Part shown: piece by piece, positions 4,810-9,225 of the stretch
Position numbering within the stretch: position 1 is the first letter of the stretch
How the letters are laid out: each line of letters starts with the position of its first letter
Assembly: GCA_002386405.1 (NCBI GenBank)
Contig: DGIP01000075.1
Span: 1 to 9,225 of the forward strand
Length of the DNA stretch: 9,225 bases
Direction: 5' to 3'
Source: Stenotrophomonas maltophilia
GTDB taxonomy: Bacteria > Pseudomonadota > Gammaproteobacteria > Xanthomonadales > Xanthomonadaceae
Translations under genes and position numbers: made by a program
Notes under the pieces: generated by a model
Told to the model about the DNA's origin: nothing
What the model saw: the letters and a program-made list of their open reading frames with translations, nothing else
Databases searched by the model: none

Positions 4810-6723
4810 ATGCCCCACCCCGCCCGTGCCTTGGCGCTCGTGATTGCCTCACTGCTGGTCTTCACTGCCGCTGCCCCGGCCGAAGCCGCCAAGAAGAAGG
4901 CCAACCGGCCCGCCGCCGCACAGACGCGCCAGGCCAAGCCCAAGGCCAAACCCCGCGCCCGCCCCGCCGCCGCCCCCGCGCGGCAGCCGCTGGTGCGCCA
5001 GCAGACCAAGGCCGCCCAGCTCGAGCGTATCTACGACGAGTACTGGGACGCCTCGATGCGGCTCAACCCGCTGCAGGCCACCTTCCAGGGCGATGCCCGC
5101 CACAACGACCAGCTGCCCAACATCCTCTCGCCGGCCTACCGCCAGCAGTCGCACGACTTCACCGAACAGTGGCTGGGCAAGGTCGAGAAGATCGGCCCGG
5201 ACGGCCTGACCGGCCAGGACCTGCTGAGCTACCAGATCTTCGTGCGCGATGCGCGCATGTCGCTGGCCGCCGAAAAGTACCCCGGCTGGATGCTGCCGGT
5301 GAGCCAGTACTACAACCTCGGCAGCATCATGGCGATCCTGGGCTCGGGCTCCGGCGCGCAGCCGTTCAACACCGTGCAGGATTACGACACCTGGTCCAAG
5401 CGCTCGCTGGGCATTCCACCGCTGTTCGACCAGGCGGTCGCCAACATGCGCGAAGGCATGCGCGCCGGCGTCGTGCAGCCGCGCGACCTGATGGAAAAGG
5501 TGCTGCCGCAGCTGGATGCGGTAATCAAGCCCACCGCCGAGGAAAGCATCTTCTGGGCGCCGGTGCGCAACATGCCCGACGATTTCCCGGAGGCCGACAA
5601 GGCCCGCATCACCGCCGAATACAAGCGCATGATCGAGTACCGGCTGATGCCGGCCTACCGCGCCCTGCGCGGCTTCATCGCCACCGAATACCTGCCGGCC
5701 ACCCGGAAAACCGATGGCCTGTCCGCGCTGCCCAATGGGGTGGCGTGGTACACCCAGAACATCGTGCAGAGCACCGCCAGCACGCTCAGCCCGCAGCAGA
5801 TCCATGCGCTGGGCGAACAGCGCGTGGCCAGCCTGCAGGAACAGATCGCGGCGGTGATGAAGGAAAACCGCATCCGCGGCTCGCAGCAGAAACTGATGCG
5901 CAGCATGCGCACCGACAAGGACTTCCAGTACGCCACGCCCGATGCACTGGTGATGCGCTACAAGCAGCTGCAGCAGCAGGTGGGCGCGCGCCTTCCTTCG
6001 CTGCTGGATACGTTGCCGAAGGCACCGCTGGAGATCAAGCCGGTGGAAGCCGACCGCGCCGCCAGCGCCGCCGCCGTGAGCTACCAGCCGCCGCTGCCCG
6101 ATGGCATGCGCCCGGCCGTGCTGTACGTGAACACCAACGCCCTGCCCAGCCGCCGCACCTGGTCGGCGCCGGCGCAGTACCTGCATGAAGGCATTCCCGG
6201 CCACCACGTGCAGCTGGGCCTGCAGCAGGAACTGGACAAGCTGCCGCGCTTCCGTCGCCTCGGCGGCGACGTCGCCTTCGTCGAAGGCTGGGGCATGTAT
6301 GCCGAGTCGCTGGGTGACGAACTGGGGGTCTACCAGGATCCCTACGCGAAGATCGCCTACCTGCAGGGGGCGCTGACCCGCAGTGCGCGCATGGTGGCCG
6401 ACACCGGCGTGCACGCGCAGGGCTGGAGCAAGAAGCAGGCGGTGGACTATCTGGTCAAGACCGCCGACATGCCGGTGGACGATGCCACCGCGGAAGTCGA
6501 GCGCTTCATGGCCCTGCCCGGCCAGACCCTGGCCAATGGTCTGGGCGAGCTGAAGATGATGGAGCTTCGCGACAAGGCCAAGGCGGCGCAGGGTGCGGGG
6601 TTCAACCCGCGCCGGTTCCATGCCGAGGTGCTGCGCGACGGCTCGATGCCGCTGGATATCCTGGAAGCGAAGATCGATCGCTGGATCGCGGCGCCGGCGG
6701 GCCAAGCGGCGCCGGGCGGCTGA
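4810..6723 (+). CDS. DUF885 family putative secreted metallopeptidase
   Basis: The 637-aa protein begins with a signal peptide: a short basic start, a hydrophobic core over residues 8-20, then A-P-A-E-A-A, with likely cleavage near residue 26. A Lys/Arg/Ala/Pro-rich low-complexity linker follows (about 27-60), and the DUF885 domain fills the rest. The metal site is visible as H-E-G-I-P-G-H-H at residues 459-466. A second conserved block, F-V-E-G-W-G-M-Y-A-E-S, starts at 490, where Glu492 is a likely third ligand. Members of this family are thought to be zinc-dependent peptidases, but the substrate is unknown; an exported enzyme acting on peptides in the periplasm is an inference. The start at ATG 4810 gives a complete signal peptide, with GGAAG upstream as a modest ribosome-binding site. 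The gene is complete, probably monocistronic, and converges on the type III secretion operon at a shared hairpin. Confidence 0.9.
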   Translation: MPHPARALALVIASLLVFTAAAPAEAAKKKANRPAAAQTRQAKPKAKPRARPAAAPARQPLVRQQTKAAQLERIYDEYWDASMRLNPLQATFQGDARHNDQLPNILSPAYRQQSHDFTEQWLGKVEKIGPDGLTGQDLLSYQIFVRDARMSLAAEKYPGWMLPVSQYYNLGSIMAILGSGSGAQPFNTVQDYDTWSKRSLGIPPLFDQAVANMREGMRAGVVQPRDLMEKVLPQLDAVIKPTAEESIFWAPVRNMPDDFPEADKARITAEYKRMIEYRLMPAYRALRGFIATEYLPATRKTDGLSALPNGVAWYTQNIVQSTASTLSPQQIHALGEQRVASLQEQIAAVMKENRIRGSQQKLMRSMRTDKDFQYATPDALVMRYKQLQQQVGARLPSLLDTLPKAPLEIKPVEADRAASAAAVSYQPPLPDGMRPAVLYVNTNALPSRRTWSAPAQYLHEGIPGHHVQLGLQQELDKLPRFRRLGGDVAFVEGWGMYAESLGDELGVYQDPYAKIAYLQGALTRSARMVADTGVHAQGWSKKQAVDYLVKTADMPVDDATAEVERFMALPGQTLANGLGELKMMELRDKAKAAQGAGFNPRRFHAEVLRDGSMPLDILEAKIDRWIAAPAGQAAPGG

Positions 6724-6728
6724 GCTGC

Positions 6729-6760
6729 AAAAAAAGCGGGCCGCGTCATGCGGCCCGCTT
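6729..6760 (-). terminator. Intrinsic terminator of the type III secretion operon
   Basis: GCGGGCCGC (6736-6744) and GCGGCCCGC (6750-6758) form a perfect 9-bp GC stem with a 5-base loop, extended by two A-T pairs. On the minus strand it is followed by seven T residues (6729-6735 as A on plus), the classic arrangement, starting 6 bases after the stop of the last minus-strand gene. In the plus direction the stem is followed only by CTTCCTTC, so it may also slow transcription from the DUF885 gene, but less efficiently. Confidence 0.9.
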
Positions 6761-6766
6761 CCTTCA

Positions 6767-7054
6767 TCAGTACTCGTCCGGCTTCGGGCCGAGCTTCTCT
6801 TCGTCGCCGAAGATCATCGCCTGCATGAACTCGGTGCACCACCACTTACGGGCCATCTCCCGGGTCAGTTCGGCGATGTCCGGTGCGATCGGCTTCTTGT
6901 CGAAGTCCGGCAGCGCCGGCAGGGTTTCGAAGCCTGGCGGCCTGGTCGATGGATCGTCCAGCGAGGCCTGCATGCGCTGCATCAGCGTCTGCTGTTGGCC
7001 TCCCGCGGCGGGCGTGTTGAGGGGCGCCATCGCCCCCAGTTTCTCCAGCATCAT
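6767..7054 (-). CDS. Unrecognised 95-aa protein, last gene of the type III secretion operon
   Basis: I do not recognise a family. The product is acidic towards its end and has no signal peptide or membrane helix, so it is probably cytoplasmic or a secreted component. Residues 1-30 are Gln/Met-rich, 31-57 are Pro-rich and probably unfolded, and 58-82 can form an amphipathic helix with an aromatic patch (W71, W72, F76, F82) and the only Cys at 73. It starts with two Met codons; GGAG about 8 bases before the first supports ATG 7054. It begins 19 bases after the sctL stop and ends just before the operon terminator, so co-transcription with the secretion genes is nearly certain. In Yersinia the gene after yscL is the regulator yscM, but I see no sequence likeness to it. 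A secretion regulator, chaperone or accessory subunit are all possible. Confidence 0.75.
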   Translation of the reverse strand: MMLEKLGAMAPLNTPAAGGQQQTLMQRMQASLDDPSTRPPGFETLPALPDFDKKPIAPDIAELTREMARKWWCTEFMQAMIFGDEEKLGPKPDEY

Positions 7055-7073
7055 CAGTCCACTCCAATCGGGG

Positions 7074-7742
7074 TCAGGGTAAAGGCAAGCGCTTGAGCCG
7101 GGTGTCGATCCCGCTCACGTAAGCACCGGCGCGCTGGCGCGCGGCTGCTTCCAGTGCCTCGGCATCCACGCTGGCTTCCACGGCGGCGGTCATCGCGCCT
7201 ACCGGGTCCAGCTCAAACAACAACGGGCCGGCTTTGAGCATCGGCAACGCCGACCGTGCGGCCACTATCTGTACAGACGGGGCATCGTCCTTCGTCCCCA
7301 GCTGCGCCAGCACGGTGTCGCCCAGTGCAGCCATCTGCTCAGGCACGTACAGCACCAGGCCCGACTCGGCAGCACCCAGCAACTGTTCGCAGCGGCGCAC
7401 CACCAACGCGGCATCCACGCCTTCGGCAGCAAGGCTTGCCGAAATCACTTCACGCACCTGGCCCAGCACCGCATCGCGCGTGGTCTGCACGTCGCCCAGT
7501 GCGGCCGCCAGCAACGGAACGGCTTCGGCGATGGCGTCGGCATAGCCTTGCCTGAAACCATCGAGCCGTGCCTGTGCGATGGCGGCATCCACCTGCTCCG
7601 GCAGCGCGCCCAGCACGGCGGATGCGCGACGCCTTGCGGCGGACTCGAGCTGGTCGGCACGTGCGGCCTGGCCCAGCGCGCTGGGGGCAATCACCCCGCC
7701 CTGCGCGTGCGCCAGGACGTGCTCAGGAAAGCTTTTCAACAT
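7074..7742 (-). CDS. sctL: Type III secretion stator protein SctL (YscL/HrpE/FliH family)
   Basis: SctL is the peripheral stalk that links the secretion ATPase SctN to the cytoplasmic sorting platform (SctQ/SctK) and restrains the ATPase until it docks. The 222-aa length is usual. The Ala-rich helical first half (about 20-120) contains the FliH-like G-F-R-Q-G-Y-A-D-A-I-A-E-A segment around residues 63-75, followed by an alpha/beta C-terminal domain with D-A-A-L-V-V-R-R-C-E. Identification rests on this pattern and on gene order directly after sctJ and sctK. The ATG at 7742 lies 20 bases inside the end of sctK, which suggests translational coupling. An sctN gene, which often follows sctL, is absent here and should lie elsewhere in the locus. 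Unlike a flagellar FliH gene, it has no flagellar neighbours. Confidence 0.85.
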   Translation of the reverse strand: MLKSFPEHVLAHAQGGVIAPSALGQAARADQLESAARRRASAVLGALPEQVDAAIAQARLDGFRQGYADAIAEAVPLLAAALGDVQTTRDAVLGQVREVISASLAAEGVDAALVVRRCEQLLGAAESGLVLYVPEQMAALGDTVLAQLGTKDDAPSVQIVAARSALPMLKAGPLLFELDPVGAMTAAVEASVDAEALEAAARQRAGAYVSGIDTRLKRLPLP

Positions 7743-8262
7743 AGGTCACCGCCGTCCAGAAGAGGTCCAGGTCAATACGTTCTCGTGCGAGCGGGCGCAG
7801 GGTGTCGCCCGCCATCGGCGCGAAGGGAAGGGAAAGGCGTGCAGAGAGCCACGCGGGCAGCAGCGGGGCCAGCGGCTGTAGCTCCACGCCGCCCCAGACG
7901 AGCAGCACCCCGGAGAGATCCGCCGGTGCGGGCTCTTGCACGCAGCCCTCCGGCTGCCGCGCATGGTCCGCCCGCATGAACGCCTGCACCGTGGCCGGCA
8001 GTGCCGAACAGCCGCGCTGCGATGCCAGCCAGCCACGCAGCCGCGCGGCCGCCATCAGCGTGGCCACCTCAGGCAGCTTCGGCCACAGCCCCATCAATCG
8101 CCGTGTCAGCACATCGGCCGGCGCCGCCAGCGTTGCCGGCATGGGCAGGCGCCGCTGGCGGATCAGCGTGGTGTTGAGCCAGCGCTGCTGATCCAGCGAG
8201 GCGCCGGCGTACACCGCCCGCCACGGCCTGTAATACGCGGCCGGGGCATACGCGATGTGCAT
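7723..8262 (-). CDS. sctK: Type III secretion sorting-platform protein SctK (YscK family)
   Basis: SctK connects the cytoplasmic sorting platform to the inner-membrane ring of the injectisome. The 179-aa product begins M-H-I-A-Y-A-P-A-A-Y-Y-R-P-W, which resembles the F-C-P-A-A-Y block at the start of YscK, and W-L-N-T-T-L-I follows where YscK has a similar L-N-A-A-L segment. The family is poorly conserved, so position between sctJ and sctL is the main support. The frame stays open upstream to an ATG at 8352, but that would overlap sctJ by 86 bases and add a Gly-rich stretch that is sctJ read in another frame. ATG 8262, 4 bases after the sctJ stop with GAGG close upstream, is chosen; a GTG at 8274 is a second option. 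There is no membrane helix, as expected for a cytoplasmic protein. Confidence 0.8.
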   Translation of the reverse strand: MHIAYAPAAYYRPWRAVYAGASLDQQRWLNTTLIRQRRLPMPATLAAPADVLTRRLMGLWPKLPEVATLMAAARLRGWLASQRGCSALPATVQAFMRADHARQPEGCVQEPAPADLSGVLLVWGGVELQPLAPLLPAWLSARLSLPFAPMAGDTLRPLARERIDLDLFWTAVTYVEKLS

Positions 8263-8266
8263 GGCC

Positions 8267-9100
8267 TCATGCACCGCGCCACCGCCGCCAGCCGCGCGCG
8301 CCATCCCCACGGCCGGACATCCGCTGCCAGGCCGTACGTGCACGGTTGCCAATTGCCGGTACCAAGCGGATCACCACCCAGCCACCCAACAGCAACAGCA
8401 GGGCCACGGCGCCACACAGGAGCATCACCGCCAGCGGAACGCTGCGCTCGTTGCCGGCAGTGACCGCCAGCGTGCGCGGCCCCTCCACTTCGGTAAGGAT
8501 GACCGAGACGTTGTCGTACTCCACGCCATCGAAGGTGTTGCGCAGGAAGCGCTTCACCGTCTGCAGCAGCACCTCGGCATCCACGCCCGGCTCATGCGCC
8601 ACCACCGCCGCCACATGCATGCGGCGACGTTCGGCACGGCGGCCTTCGGTGCCCAGGTTGGCGTCGTAGTTCAGGTGCACGCGGCTGGACTGCACGCCAT
8701 CGATCAGCTGCAGCGACTCCTCCAGCCGCTGTTCCACGGCCGAAATCAGCCGCGCGCGCTCACCGAGCGGCGTGCTGACAAGAGAATCGGCGGGGAACGC
8801 GGCGGACACCTGGCTGCGCGGCGCCGACGGCAGGTCGTTGCGCTGCATCAGTTCAATGGCTTCGGGCAGGTCGCGCGGGCCGACCTGAACCTGATACCCG
8901 CCCTTGCCCAGGTTGAGCTTTTCAGCGTCGATGTTATGGCGCAGCAGTACGGCAATCACTTCATTGGCCTGGCGTTCGTCCAGGTTCTCCAGCAGTGGTT
9001 TGCGCGCGCAGCCCACCAGCAGCACCAGCGCAAGCAGGGGCAGCACCACGCGCCACCGGCTCAGGCGGCGCACGGTTGCCGCAAAAGGCGGCATGTTCAT
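8267..9100 (-). CDS. sctJ: Type III secretion inner-membrane ring lipoprotein SctJ (YscJ/HrcJ/PrgK)
   Basis: SctJ forms the inner ring of the injectisome basal body in the inner membrane. The 277-aa protein has a lipoprotein signal: an Arg-rich start, a hydrophobic core and the lipobox L-V-G-C with the lipidated Cys at 31. The first ring-building domain contains E-N-L-D-E-R-Q-A-N-E-V-I-A-V-L (38-52), the usual YscJ opening. The second, around 111-205, contains R-L-I-S-A-V-E-Q-R-L-E-E-S-L-Q and I-D-G-V-Q-S-S-R-V-H-L. A C-terminal membrane helix at about 221-247 and a basic cytoplasmic tail complete the architecture. Flagellar FliF is far longer, so this is a secretion rather than a flagellar protein. 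The ATG at 9100 overlaps the sctI stop as ATGA. It is the surest identification of the operon. Confidence 0.96.
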   Translation of the reverse strand: MNMPPFAATVRRLSRWRVVLPLLALVLLVGCARKPLLENLDERQANEVIAVLLRHNIDAEKLNLGKGGYQVQVGPRDLPEAIELMQRNDLPSAPRSQVSAAFPADSLVSTPLGERARLISAVEQRLEESLQLIDGVQSSRVHLNYDANLGTEGRRAERRRMHVAAVVAHEPGVDAEVLLQTVKRFLRNTFDGVEYDNVSVILTEVEGPRTLAVTAGNERSVPLAVMLLCGAVALLLLLGGWVVIRLVPAIGNRARTAWQRMSGRGDGARGWRRWRGA

Positions 9101-9225
9101 GACTTGAGCAGCGTCTCCACCGTCTTGTTGGCATGGTTGGCCAGGCCGGCAGCAACGATCATGCGCTTGCTGTAATCGGCCAGGTTCAGCTGCAGCTCGA
9201 ACAGGGCGGCGTTCGCGGACATTCC
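9097..9225 (-). CDS. sctI: Type III secretion inner rod protein SctI (YscI/HrpB), C-terminal part
   Basis: The frame enters at the right edge and ends with a TGA at 9097-9099 that overlaps the sctJ start. About 42 codons are visible. They encode one long helix-forming segment, L-F-E-L-Q-L-N-L-A-D-Y-S-K-R, ending in K-T-V-E-T-L-L-K-S. This ending is typical of the YscI/HrpB inner rod, whose C-terminal helix packs beneath the needle. An ATG at 9222 gives a 41-residue product, but rod proteins are usually about twice as long, so it is more likely internal and the true start lies outside. Position directly before sctJ is where this gene sits in ysc, psc, bsc and hrp operons. A needle protein (SctF) ends similarly but is not normally adjacent to sctJ. 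Confidence 0.75.
   Translation of the reverse strand, partial: GMSANAALFELQLNLADYSKRMIVAAGLANHANKTVETLLKS

Noticed and set aside
4849..6705. Minus-strand open frame of 618 codons opposite the DUF885 gene
   Set aside because: It is a GC-rich antisense shadow: its composition is Gln/His/Arg/Gly-rich with no domain, while the plus strand has clear DUF885 motifs and a signal peptide.
6721..6766. Hairpin as a SMAG repeat
   Set aside because: It lacks GTAG and shares no sequence with the other repeats. A perfect GC stem followed by seven U residues makes it an intrinsic terminator.
8255..9175. Plus-strand open frame of 306 codons opposite sctJ
   Set aside because: sctJ on the minus strand is unmistakable, and the opposite frame shows the His/Gln-rich composition of a shadow.

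Overview
The window looks like a chromosomal segment of a Stenotrophomonas (Xanthomonadaceae). The DNA is GC-rich, and three intergenic gaps carry short palindromes that begin or end in GTAG, like the SMAG repeats known from S. maltophilia. Gene content fits this lineage: a FecR-like protein beside a CHASE2-GGDEF protein, a DUF4442 hotdog protein, a DUF502 membrane protein and a DUF885 exported protein. The genus assignment is an inference, because no rRNA or species marker is present.

Layout. Positions 2-328 (+) hold the end of a secreted FecR/LysM-type protein. It overlaps by 4 bases a complete CHASE2-GGDEF diguanylate cyclase (325-1962, +), so the two are probably a translationally coupled pair in which an envelope protein accompanies a c-di-GMP-making sensor. 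A SMAG inverted dimer follows, then a DUF4442 protein (2101-2556, +). A second SMAG dimer separates this from a convergent gene for an unrecognised membrane-anchored protein with eight extracytoplasmic cysteines (2637-3914, -). A DUF502 membrane protein (3990-4667, +) is divergent from it and may be transcribed leaderlessly. After a decayed SMAG element comes a DUF885 family putative metallopeptidase with a signal peptide (4810-6723, +).

From 6729 to the right edge everything is on the minus strand and forms the 3' end of a type III secretion operon. In transcription order it reads sctI (cut by the window edge), sctJ, sctK, sctL and a 95-aa unrecognised gene, closed by a strong intrinsic terminator shared with the convergent DUF885 gene. 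Junctions are tight (ATGA overlap, 4-base gap, 20-base overlap, 19-base gap). SctI is the inner rod, SctJ the inner-membrane ring lipoprotein, SctK the sorting-platform adaptor and SctL the ATPase stator. The order matches the end of the ysc/psc virC-type operons, with the 95-aa gene in the position that yscM holds in Yersinia.

The most notable points are the type III secretion operon in a SMAG-bearing, Stenotrophomonas-like genome, its unrecognised terminal gene, and the use of the GTAG ends of SMAG repeats as stop codons by two different genes. No rRNA, tRNA, CRISPR array, insertion sequence or phage gene is visible, and no stretch over 300 bases lacks a gene.
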